Shown here one piece after another: positions 20,467-29,666 of a stretch of 64,000 nt of DNA. Positions within the stretch are counted from its first letter, which is position 1, and every line of letters begins with the position of its first letter. Position numbers and translations under genes: made by a program. Origin of the DNA: Triatoma infestans (Eukaryota; Arthropoda; Insecta; Hemiptera; Reduviidae); contig JAAEAF010002492.1 in assembly GCA_011037195.1 (NCBI GenBank), forward strand, positions 62,001-126,000, written 5' to 3'. The notes beneath the pieces were generated by a model. It was not told the DNA's origin and did not search any database. It saw only the letters and a list, made by a program, of their open reading frames with translations.

Positions 20467-21474
20467 ATGAAAAAACGTCATTTTGACTTGAGAGGCTGGA
20501 TGTGGACGGATTCTACAGAACCAGCAGCTTCGAAACCTATTAACGTTTTAGGCCTTACTTGGAGCCCTAAGGAAGATGTACTTCAATTGTGTGAAGATCT
20601 TTTAGAAGAAATTAGTAAAGTAAAGATAACCAAATCCAGTATTAAGAAGATCCATTTTAAGTAATCACATAAGATCTACCATCCAATTGGGTTCACTTGT
20701 CCTGTTACTATAGAGCCTAAATTATTGCTACTGATAGCATTTGAACGTAATTATGAATGGGATCAGGAAGTGGAATCTGATATTAAAAAGTGATTCGAAC
20801 TCTGGGCCAAAGGTTTACATTTGCTCTCGGCAATTAGAGGTCCCTGATGGCTACCAGGCAACTATGAAGCTAAGAATTGGAGCATCCATACTTTTTGCGA
20901 TGCCAGCAAGTTAACATATGCCACATCAACATTTTTGCGTACTGAAAGTGAAGGCAGGGTGAATTTCCAATTCATTCAAGCCAGGGCAGGGATTGCTCCG
21001 TCTAAGAAGAACATTTTAATTCCACGATTGGAACTACTAGGAGCTCTAATAGGTGCCAAATTATACTCTGATTGGAAAGTCTTTTAAAGGATATGAATTT
21101 CAGTCATTTTTCTAACTGTGTTAGCGTGGATTCGTCGAGATGACCAATGGGGAACCTTTGTTTGTAATAGAGTTGAAGAGATCCCGTCCCTGACTTCAAA
21201 AGATAGATGGAAGGTTCCATGTCCGTGGAGTGTCAATCCAGCTGATCTTCCACCTCGAAGCTGTATCTGTGCAGGTAAAGTTTTATTGAAAACAAAATGG
21301 AGGGAGGGTCCTGAATGGCTCAGAAACGCGCTACATGAAGGGTCACAGAGCATTTCTCAATACGACGAAAAGAAGATAAATGAAGAAAGGAAGAAGACTA
21401 TAATTTCATCGATGATTGGACTAGTAGAAGGATCGGACTGTACAATAGATAATTCTCCAGCTTTGGTTTTTTGA
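20467..21474 (+). pseudogene. BEL-C RT C-terminus and RNase H, decayed
   Basis: The frame 20467-20664 (MKKRHFDLRGWMWTDS) matches the part following the RT loop. After breaks, RNase H reads IHTFCDASKLTYATSTFLR near 20890-20940 and IPRLELLGALIGAKL near 21020-21065. The frame 21118-21474 (LAWIRRDDQWGTFVCNRVEE, then SVNPADLPPRSC) matches the linker to integrase. Several stops lie between the segments. Confidence 0.7.
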
Positions 21475-21517
21475 AAATTGTCGCAAATTTGGCAGACAGG
21501 AAAAAATCAGAGAGGAA

Positions 21518-21920
21518 TTGACAGCTTCTGAAGTCATCAAAGCTGAATTTAAATTAATTAATCTTATCCAGCGAGATAGCTTCGAAGGCGCAAGAGATAA
21601 GAAATTGTTGACTCTGTGCCCCTATTTAGATAATGAAGGCATAATTCGCTTAAAAACTAAAGTGGCCAATCGGCAAGATACACATGAGTTTCGCAATCCT
21701 ACAGTACTCCCAGGGACACATATGGTCGTACAAATGTTGATACGAGAATGCCACTTAGGAGTAGAAGCGTTACTCACTGTACTTCGGGAAAGATTTTGGA
21801 TCATTGGTGGACGTAAGGCGATTAAGTCTGTCTCTCGGAAGTGCGTAAGTGTCGCGACAAGACTCCAAGAGGATTGAAGTATCAGCATCATCTCTGGCCT
21901 CTGATCGAGTACGTGAGACT
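21518..21920 (+). pseudogene. BEL-C integrase N-terminal region, cut by Gypsy-D
   Basis: The frame to 21877 holds the linker and the zinc-binding N-terminus of integrase (MVVQMLIRECHLG, LTVLRERFWIIGGRKAIKS). One frame break follows near 21845. Coding sense continues to 21920 (SDRVRET), where the LTR of Gypsy-D begins. The four bases GACT at 21917-21920 are repeated at 44271-44274. Confidence 0.75.
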
Positions 21921-22448
21921 TGTAACCCCAAAATTCTTGGGTTCTATAAATTATTCAAAAGAAAGAATTTATTTAAATTATATTAAGGCATGTAAGGTAT
22001 AAAGAAAAGATAAAGTTGGGCGCCAGGTTTTATTTAACCACTGAATTCCAGATTAACTGAAATGTGCAAACAATACAAATTGAGTTTAAAGCTACTATAG
22101 ATAGAATCAGGCATATTTACAGTAATTATTTTCAGAAATCTTAGAAATCATCCAACTCATATTCGTATTGCCTGTGCACAGGTATTCTATATCTTTATAC
22201 AGGTAATTAATTATTATAATACGTACTTACATACATATAACGGAAATACAATATATTCGCCCAGATAGCTCAGATAACAAGAAAAAAAGGGGTACCCACT
22301 TCATACGTTAATCTTTATTAACTGATTAACTTTTGTGGCCAAATCTTTGCTGGCGCTACTGTGCCATCTAGCGGCACAATCATGCCTTACAGGGCTAATA
22401 AGTAGGGCTCCTCCCGCCATCTACCGTTAATTAGAAGTACTGGTTACA
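21921..22448 (-). repeat. LTR of Gypsy-D (3' LTR in element sense)
   Basis: Plus-strand ends are TGTAACCCC and GGTTACA, forming a short inverted terminal TGTAACC/GGTTACA. It matches 43743-44270 except one base near the right end (TTAGAAG against TTACAAG). Confidence 0.95.
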
Positions 22449-22465
22449 TCTCCTCCCTTCCTTTC
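22449..22465 (-). promoter_or_regulatory. Polypurine tract of Gypsy-D
   Basis: On the minus strand GAAAGGAAGGGAGGAGA lies directly against the LTR start TGTAACC, the usual primer for plus-strand DNA synthesis. Confidence 0.8.
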
Positions 22466-22581
22466 GGGCGAGGAACCACCGAGCCTTAGTCGTGGTACTT
22501 CTTAATTTGAGCGACGTGGCAGCGACCTGCTTTAACCCCGTCAGGTGTGACTAGCTTGTAGATATTGGGCGATACGATCTT

Positions 22582-23112
22582 CTAGATAATGTACGGTCCT
22601 TCGAACTTCGGAGCCAGTTTTGCCGCAAACATACGCTGCGCGTCGGAGCGAGGATGATGGTGCCTCAAAATCTTCTCTCCTACCTGGAATCTTTTATCCC
22701 TCCTACGCAAGTTATAATAGTGGGCTTGTTTGTTACTCGCCTCTAACAAATTCTGCTCCACTAACACCCGGAGCTCTCTGAGTTTGCTTAGGTGCTGTCG
22801 CCATGGCTTGTCAGCCGGTGGTTCTGAGTCTTGAACATTAAGGTATTCCTGTGGGAAGATAGGATTAGGTTGCATAAGCTCCCTACCAAAGTTTAAATAA
22901 GCCGGAGTACAGCCGATAGAACCATGGACGCTGGTATTCAAGGCAAACATGAATTCCGACAAATATAAGTCCCAAGATTTGTGGTTCGATCCTACATATG
23001 AAGCAATCATCGTTTTCACCACCCGGTTCACTCTTTCCACCGGATTAGCCTGAGGCCAATACGGAGGGGTACGGGTGTGAGTAATTCCAAAAGCTTTCGC
23101 TAGGTCTTCCAT
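22582..23112 (-). CDS. Gypsy-D integrase C-terminal half
   Basis: This frame continues the integrase of Gypsy-D. AFGITHTRTPPYWPQANPVE contains the part of the core with the last catalytic Glu. The rest resembles the C-terminal region of Gypsy integrases (LNTSVHGSIGCTPAYLNFGR, then YYNLRRRDKRFQVGEKIL). It overlaps the upstream integrase frame at 23112, where a one-base shift separates them. Coding sense continues past 22582 to near the polypurine tract (VSPNIYKLVTPDG) after another break. It is one polyprotein with the segments to its right. Confidence 0.85.
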   Translation of the reverse strand: MEDLAKAFGITHTRTPPYWPQANPVERVNRVVKTMIASYVGSNHKSWDLYLSEFMFALNTSVHGSIGCTPAYLNFGRELMQPNPIFPQEYLNVQDSEPPADKPWRQHLSKLRELRVLVEQNLLEASNKQAHYYNLRRRDKRFQVGEKILRHHHPRSDAQRMFAAKLAPKFEGPYII

Positions 23113-23687
23113 TAGATGATTATATAAGGCGTTCCATTATCAGTGTGTAACACTAGTGGAGTTCCCCATCGGTATATCACGTTTTTCTTGAACCACATCA
23201 TAACCGTGGATGCATTGGCTATTCGAATTGGGATCAGCTCCGTCCATTTCGAAAAGGAGTCCTGAAAAACAAGAATGTAACAGTTGTTTTGGCTGGATCG
23301 GGGTAACGGTCCAATAATGTCGGAACATACTCGCTGCCACGGCCGAGTAGGTGGTTGAGAATGCATCAACCCCGTCGGGGCTCGTTGCTCCGGCTTATTA
23401 CGTTGACAGACCTTGCAGGCCTTCACAAACCTTGCTACATCCTTGTAGATTTTTGGCCAAAAATATGAATTTCTGATTCTAGCCGCAGTTTTCTCCACCC
23501 CCAGATGAGCTGAATCAGGTCGATTATGCGCACTGGCAATAATGTCAGGACGTTTCACAGGTGGTACTACTTGTTTCCAGGCATCCGTATTATCACCCAT
23601 ATTCCTTTTCAACTCGTCGGGATTATAAAAGTATAAGTTATCCGCTTGGATTTTCCACTCAGGGTATTGTGATGGAAACTTTTTCAC
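23112..23687 (-). CDS. Gypsy-D integrase N-terminal half
   Basis: Visible are the zinc-binding region (HNRPDSAHLGVEKTAARI, CKVCQRNKP) and the core with SDIIGPLPRSSQNNCYILV and LHTDNGTPY, holding two of the three acidic catalytic residues. The frame is lost at 23112 and picked up by the next segment. The linker between RNase H and this segment also has a stop near 23825. It acts with RT in copying and inserting the element. Confidence 0.85.
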   Translation of the reverse strand: MKKFPSQYPEWKIQADNLYFYNPDELKRNMGDNTDAWKQVVPPVKRPDIIASAHNRPDSAHLGVEKTAARIRNSYFWPKIYKDVARFVKACKVCQRNKPEQRAPTGLMHSQPPTRPWQRVCSDIIGPLPRSSQNNCYILVFQDSFSKWTELIPIRIANASTVMMWFKKNVIYRWGTPLVLHTDNGTPYIII

Positions 23688-23824
23688 CTGAGCATACTTT
23701 GTGCTGTACCAGAGGTCTTCGGGATCTCTAGTTTCCGTGATTATGGCGCCTGGGTGTCAGGCAATCTCGATAAAGCATCGGGAACGTGGTGGTAGGCTCC
23801 CTTGCGATATACCACATTAAAAGT

Positions 23825-24192
23825 TTATCCCTGCAGCTCCAAAGCCCACCTGGCGAGTCTTCCAGTAAGGTCCTTCAAATTGTGCAGATAACGCAGACAG
23901 TTGTGGTCGGTAACGACAGTAAAATCATATCCCTCCAAATATGGTCGGAATTTTTTTATTGCCCACACCATCGCCAAACATTTCCTTTCTGATACTGAGT
24001 ACTTGCGCTCACAGTTGGTCAGACTTCGGCTGGCATACGCGATTACTCGTTCTTCATCCGCATGGACCTGCGTTAGCACGGCTCCTAGGCCAACTTGACT
24101 GGCATCAGTTTGGAGAGTAAATGGTAGAGCAAAGTCGGGCCGAGCTAAAATCGGAGCGCAGGCGAGAGTCTCTTTTAGTCGTGCGAAAGCTT
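23825..24192 (-). CDS. Gypsy-D RNase H segment
   Basis: It begins in the middle of pol, where Gypsy-E was inserted (AFARLKETLACAPILARPDF), and shows the RNase H signature LQTDASQVGLGAVLTQ, then AYASRSLTNCERKYSVSERK and VVTDHNCLRYL. A TAA follows ALELQG at 23825, although homologous sense continues beyond (VVYRKGAYHHVPDALSRL). The open frame extends to 24235 only by reading into the inserted LTR. Confidence 0.85.
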
Positions 24193-24635
24193 TGTAATGT
24201 GATGGTGTGATGTTGTAGTTTGTAGTAAGTAGCACGAGCGATTTTGTGTGAAGGGCTTGTAAATATGTAGCTTAAAAGAGAAGAAGTATTAGCATTGATA
24301 AAGAAGTCACACTGTTTTTCAAAAGATATATTCTCTAAGAGAAATTAAGTTAACAACAATATGCTTATAAATTAATTGGAGTAAACTCTTAAAACTTGAT
24401 ATTGGCTCTGATGTTTTCACTTTGGTAGCTAGAACGAGTCTGTCTTAAAATATCTCTTCTCTTTGTTTCAATTCCTCCCCTGTGAGAAGAAGGGGTAGTA
24501 CAGTACAATGCCATAATTGTTCTTGAACCGTACGAGTAACAGGACTTTATACCTGGCTGGTCCTTTGCAACATATTTTGATAATTTAGATTTATTTAAAA
24601 TTTAATATTATTTCAAGTTTCTTGCATCCATCACA
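24193..24635 (-). repeat. LTR of Gypsy-E (3' LTR in element sense)
   Basis: Plus-strand ends are TGTAATGTGATGG and GCATCCATCACA. It matches 39383-39826 with six substitutions and a one-base length difference in a T run. Confidence 0.95.
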
Positions 24636-24650
24636 TTATCCCCCCTCCCG
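24636..24650 (-). promoter_or_regulatory. Polypurine tract of Gypsy-E
   Basis: On the minus strand GGGAGGGGGGATAA abuts the LTR start TGTGATGGATGC, a normal plus-strand priming site. Confidence 0.75.
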
Positions 24651-24795
24651 GAGAAATTTTTCGGCACGAAAAATTTGGGAGGTAATCTAGAGTTGTAGAG
24701 GCTTGAAGGTTATCCTCTGGTATGGCGAAAGGCGTGTGTGTAACCTCTGTAAGGTAGTCGTGTGTGTGTAAGTAGACTACAGGCATCTTCTTCTG

Positions 24796-24928
24796 GAGCA
24801 AACGCTGCTTGAATGTGTGAGCGTTGCTCTGGTGATGGATCGTCTCCTTCTCGAGCGAACGCTGCTTGAATGGGTGAGCGTTACTCTGGTGGCAGGTTGA
24901 TTGGCAAACACTGCTTGGCGAGTGTTGC
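24796..24928 (-). repeat. Three tandem hairpin-forming repeats in Gypsy-E
   Basis: Hairpins at 24796-24829, 24853-24886 and 24904-24928 share the form GAGCAAACGCT-loop-AGCGTTGCTC. The third has CACT/AGTG where the first two have CGCT/AGCG, so the stem change is matched on both arms. Confidence 0.65.
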
Positions 24929-25360
24929 TGATGGAGATGTAACTGGCAAGAGTAGACAATATAGGCTTCTGAGTGATGGTGATGGATGTAATTTCTTGAA
25001 TTCTTGAAGTGACTCTATATGCATATATGTGTTTTTGTTAATATGACTCTATATAAACGAAAATGCATATGTTTTTCTTGAAGTGATTCTATATAACTTA
25101 AATAATTCTTAAATAATTCAAAATAATTTAAAATAATTATAGATACATTACAGAAAAATTTATAGTAATAAATAAATAAGCAGTAAAATTTAAATGAACA
25201 AGCATAATTAAATACATATATATAGCACCACGAAAATCTATTTATTAGTGTGGTGATAAAATACAACAAAATAAAACAAAAATGAAGGAAAGGTATTGAA
25301 TAAGGTTTTTAGAAGAGAGCTAATTGTGTTTTTAGAAGGAAATATTGTGTTGTTGATCCC

Positions 25361-25580
25361 TTTCCATTTGGAAATTTGTGGTCTTATTTTATTTCCTTTT
25401 GGAAATGTCGTGTAAGTTTATTTCCTTTGGAAATTTGTGCAGTTTGTGAGTATTCCATTTGGAATAAGTCCAGTTGGCGTCCTTTTCTTGTCCATCTTGA
25501 AGTAATATTTGTATGTCTAATTTATTAATTGCTGCATGTGCAGGCATATTTGTGTATATTTTGTTATTTCCCTTTGGAAA
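25361..25580. repeat. Five TTTCC..GGAAA dyads in Gypsy-E
   Basis: Dyads lie at 25361-25374, 25392-25405, 25421-25433, 25452-25465 and 25567-25580. The first four are spaced 29-31 bp apart. The fourth has ATTCC/GGAAT, changed symmetrically on both arms. Confidence 0.6.
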
Positions 25581-25972
25581 TACGTGCAGTTAGTTGGTGT
25601 TCATCTTGTGGAAAGAAATTGTTAACCTAGTTGTACATCGACAACTGTTGCATTTGCAAACAGATATATATAATTTTCAGTTTGTGTAGTCTTATTTACT
25701 ATGATCGTAGGTTATAATTGTGATCGTTCTCAGTGTGTGGTTGGGGTAATATTAGTATACGTAGCGAATTCATCGATTCATTATTAGTTTAAATGTTTGT
25801 TTGATTTAGTTTAGTTTTATGTGTGTTTGTAGGAGGATTATAGGATTATGAGGAATCCGAAGTTTAGTATCAATTCCTTTTGTAGAATGTTTGATCTGAA
25901 ACTAATTCTTTTAAACACAAAATTAATTTATATATATATAAATACATGGCTAACATGCTATTTTCATGCAAC

Positions 25973-26026
25973 ATTCATAGACATGCAATTCATGCATACA
26001 TTCATAGACATGCAATTCATGCATAC
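25973..26026. repeat. 27-bp tandem duplication
   Basis: Two perfect copies of a 27-bp unit starting ATTCATAGACATGCAATTCA lie head to tail just left of LINE-G. Confidence 0.85.
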
Positions 26027-26040
26027 ACGGATTACCTTTA

Positions 26041-28466
26041 AAAGGAAGAAGGAGAAACAACGAGGCCAGTCTGGCAAGGAGGAGAGTGAGGGACAGTAAT
26101 AATGTTCTGTGTGTATCAATATAATACACACAGGAGCAGAAAAGTCGTAGCGGAGATGGCTGAAGGATACACCCTTAATGGTAGGTTTAATTCAGGAGCC
26201 CTATACCATCCGAGGCAGTGTGATCGGATGGGGTGGTATGGGGTTGAGAACATTTTATGATTGTGGAGTAGATAGGCCCAGGACCTGCGTCCTGGTGTCT
26301 AAGCATATGGAGTGTTCAATGTTGAGAGAGTTTTGTTCTAGAGACCTGACGGTAGTTTCGATTAGGATAGGAGAGGCAGTGGGCAGACTGGTTTTGGCAT
26401 CGGCCTACCTACCCTATGATTCAGAGGAGCCACCACCTTGTCAGGATGTGGAGCGTTTGGTGGAGTGGTGTGAAAAGGAGAACCTGCCATTGCTGGTCGG
26501 ATTCGATGCCAACTCACACAACACGCTGTGGGGAAGCAGCGATACCAACCGGCGTGGGGTGACACTGGCGGAGTTTTTGGTAAGTAGAAACCTTTTTCTT
26601 TTAAATAGAGGTAAGAAACCTACCTTTGTTATTAGGAACAGGGAAGAAGTTATAGATATAACGGCGGCTTCCAGGCAATTTCTGTCCTGGATGACAGGTT
26701 GGGAGGTTATGGATGACTGGACGTTGTCTGATCATAGAGGTATTAGAATCACCCTGCGTCTTGGGATGGGAGAGGTGAAGAAGTTTCGAAATCCGAGGAG
26801 AACGGACTGGGGCAGTTTTGCCTCGGCCTTGGGAAATGATAGGTTAGGTCCGGGTAGACCGCCGGTTGAGGGGGAAGACCTGGATCAGAGAGTGAATCGG
26901 ACTACTCGTACGATCGTCCGCGCTTATGAGACTTCATGCCCTGAGCATGAGGTATTGCACAGGAAGGTCCAGTGGTGGACGGCCCGACTAACTGCCTTAA
27001 ATAGACAGATGAGGCGGCTAAGGAGAAAGGCTAGGGGGAGTAATGCGGAGGAGGATTGGGAACGGTTCGTTGAGACCAAGCGAGAGTATAAAAGGGAGAT
27101 TCGGAGAACGAAGAGGGACTCTTGGAGGACCTTCTGCGAAACCTTGGAGGGGGAACAGGAGGTAAACCGGGTCTTCAGGTTTTTAGGCAAGAGCGGGGAG
27201 ATGTCGTTGGACAGCATTAGGAGGCCTGACGGACAGATCACCTATAACCATAATGAGGTGTTACGGGTGATGCTGGATAGACATCTACTGGATAATGTGG
27301 AGTATGTGGGAGAGTGCGCGGATGTTTCACCCGTTGTACAGGGAGTAAATTTACAGGGTAAGGAGTTGGCAAGTAAAGTGGTTACTTTAAGGAGGGCGAG
27401 TTGGGTATTCGCTGCATTTAGTAAATTCAAGTCGCCAGGTATGGATGGTCTGTACCCGGTGCTGATTCAGTAGAGTTGGAACATGTTCGGTAGTACATGG
27501 GTAGAGATACTGAGAGATAGCCTTAGTTCGGGCTATATCCCTCGGGCTTGGAGAGTTAGTAGGTTCGCGTTCATTCCCAAACCGGGAAAGTTGGACTATT
27601 TAGACCCTAAAGCTTATAGGCCAATCAGCCTGGCGTCCTTCATGTTGAAGGGCTTAGAGAGGCTGGTGGACCTTTTCTTAATGGAGGATTGCGATATAAA
27701 GAGTACCTTCCATGGGAATCAGCATGCCTATTTGGCGGGAAGGTCAACGGAGACTGCGCTCCATAATTTGGTGGGGAGAATTGAACGTACGTTGGAGTCT
27801 AAAGAGTACGCGCTGGGATGCTTCTTCGATATTGAGGGGGCTTTCGACAGCGTGGCCCATGATAGGATCAGAGTGTTATTGGAGGAGAGGGGCGTGAATG
27901 AGACCCTGGTTAGATGGATAGGCAACCTCCTAACTTCGAGGATTGTCTATTCTCGTTTGGGAGTTGCGGAGAGAAGGGTGAAAGCCAGTAGGGGCTTTCC
28001 CCAAGGTGGGAGTTTGCACCTCACTTGTGGTGCCTCATCGTTGATGAGCTACTTTGGGAGATGAACCGTAGGGGATTTTACCTGCAGATGTATTCCGATG
28101 ATGGGGTAATCTTAATCACAGGGAAGCATCTGAGTGTGGTGAGTGACTTGATGCAGTCGGCGTTATCTTACGTGGAGCAGTGGTGTAGGAACTATGGCTT
28201 GTCCGTTAACCAAAAGTTCTTTAGTTCTATTTACTAGGAAGAGGAAATTGGAAGGGTTTAGGAGACCTAGGCTCTTCGGTAAGGAATTGCAAATTAGCAA
28301 TGAGGTTAAATATTTGGGGGTCCTCATCAACAATAAGTTGAATTGGCGGGCCCACATTGAGCATGTCTGTGAGAAGGGGCAGAAGGTTTTCTGGCAGTGT
28401 AGGAGATTAGCGGGTAAGACCTGGGGAGTTAATCCCCGAGGTGTCCATTGGATTTATGAAAATTGA
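26041..28466 (+). mobile_element. R1-like LINE-G fragment, truncated at both ends
   Basis: A short ORF1 tail (KRKKEKQRGQSGKEESEGQ, ending about 26099) is followed by most of ORF2. The 3' end of the element is missing after 28466, with no tail. It lies in the 3' noncoding part of Gypsy-E in the opposite orientation. I found no target duplication. Confidence 0.75.
26102..28466 (+). pseudogene. LINE-G ORF2: endonuclease and reverse transcriptase, broken
   Basis: ORF2 would have made the LINE endonuclease-reverse transcriptase. It starts near 26102 (MFCVYQYNTHRSRKVV) and shifts frame near 26178. The frame 26178-27473 has the endonuclease (GLIQEPYTIRGSVIGWGG, LLVGFDANSHNTLWGSSDTN, LSDHRGI) and the region leading to RT. 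An in-frame TAG at 27471-27473 interrupts it. The frame 27483-28064 has RT motifs (AYRPISLASFMLKGLERLV, FFDIEGAFDSVAHD, GFPQGGSL). After another shift, 28025-28237 has the catalytic loop MYSDDGVILI, and 28194-28466 has the thumb (LGVLINNKLNWRAHI). The C-terminal zinc motif is missing. The motifs resemble R1-clade LINEs; the clade is inferred. Confidence 0.8.
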
Positions 28467-29102
28467 ACATACATTAAGAAAACAATTAAATATTAGAAAG
28501 ATGTTAGATTAATAAATCAAAAGATCGACAAATATATAAACAAATAAAGTAATGCAGTTTTCTTTTAAAGCGAACTGAAAAAAAATAATACATATCATGA
28601 ATATCATAAATAAACATCAAAATATCAAACTAAATAGGCATTATGCTTTAGACCATTAAATCTGCAAAAAAAAAAATACATAAATTATTAATATTAGGTA
28701 TAATGAAAAATTTATACAAAATCAAGGTCAATGTCAAATATTTGATAAAATTCTCAATTTCTGCACTGAGTCGTCGTCGCTGGAACAGAAAGAAAAGTGT
28801 GTTAACTAAGCAGCAATAAGTTTACTGTTCATTTTGGATTCTGCAACATTAAATAAATTTTAAATTATTGTAAGTAATATACATTTTAGTTCTTAAGACT
28901 TATTAATTCAATATTAATTAATTGATTACATGCAATTTTTTTTTATTATTTTTTTATTTATTTATATATATGGTAAATAAGTTTCTTAATTATATGGCAA
29001 TTAATTATATGGTATTAATTAAATATATACATGTGGTGTAGTTTGTAGATTGAGAATAGGTTGAGAAGTGTGTCATGTAGAATGAGAATGATTTCTAGTG
29101 TT
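28467..29102 (-). other. Gypsy-E 3' noncoding sequence after integrase
   Basis: AT-rich sequence without genes between the integrase stop of Gypsy-E and LINE-G. Nothing else is recognisable. Confidence 0.5.
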
Positions 29103-29666
29103 TTATGTTTTACGTCTGTCTCGAAGTACCATAGGATGTTTATTTTGGGATTGTGGCATTTTCCTTATATATGCCTTTTTAATTTTACTGAGGTGTACTA
29201 CTTTTTTACCGTCTTCCATACGTAAGCGTACAGTATGGTTGGGGTATAATTTGTCTATTTTGTAAGGTCCAGAAAATTTATGACCAAATTTGCCCTGAGG
29301 TTTGAAAATTTTGAGGTAAACATTGTCGTTAACCTGAAATTGATGTTTAGATACATTCCGATTATAATATTTGGCTCTAGTAACTTTTGCCTTTTCATTA
29401 TTTTCCTTAGCTGAAGCGCGTACCTCTTTAATTTTATTGTACAATGTCCTTGCGTGGATATTAAAATTATCGAAGTCACGGGATGGGAAGTTTACTAGCC
29501 AAGGAAATTTGAACTTACTCCCAAATATGAGTTCATGAGGAGAATAGCCTGTCGAGGTATTTGGGCTTGAATTGTGTGCAGCTTTTATAAGTGGTAGATA
29601 TCTGTGCCACTGGTTTTGTGAGTAGTGGGAGATACTACGAGCTATCGTTTTATGGATACGTTCCAA
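29103..29666 (-). CDS. Gypsy-E integrase C-terminal part
   Basis: It continues the integrase core: MERIHKTIARSISHYSQNQW at the start carries the Glu region, followed by AAHNSSPNTSTGYSPHELIF and a C-terminal domain (VNDNVYLKIFKPQGKFGHKF, SGPYKI, VHLSKIKKAYIRK). The frame joins the 29642-31219 segment through a one-base shift near 29690. The stop at 29103 looks like the natural end of pol. Confidence 0.85.
   Translation of the reverse strand: MERIHKTIARSISHYSQNQWHRYLPLIKAAHNSSPNTSTGYSPHELIFGSKFKFPWLVNFPSRDFDNFNIHARTLYNKIKEVRASAKENNEKAKVTRAKYYNRNVSKHQFQVNDNVYLKIFKPQGKFGHKFSGPYKIDKLYPNHTVRLRMEDGKKVVHLSKIKKAYIRKMPQSQNKHPMVLRDRRKT

Larger units (their letters stand above)
24651..26040 (-). other. 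3' noncoding region of Gypsy-E with hairpins and dyads
   Basis: No gene is visible. The region holds three related hairpins (24796-24928), repeated phrases such as GACTCTATAT near 25010-25100, and five short dyads of the form TTTCC-n-GGAAA (25361-25580). These look organised and may be regulatory for the element; the function is unknown. Confidence 0.6.

Noticed and set aside
24777..24959. Ser/Arg-rich minus-strand frame
   Set aside because: It is the translation of the three hairpin repeats; no independent evidence of coding.
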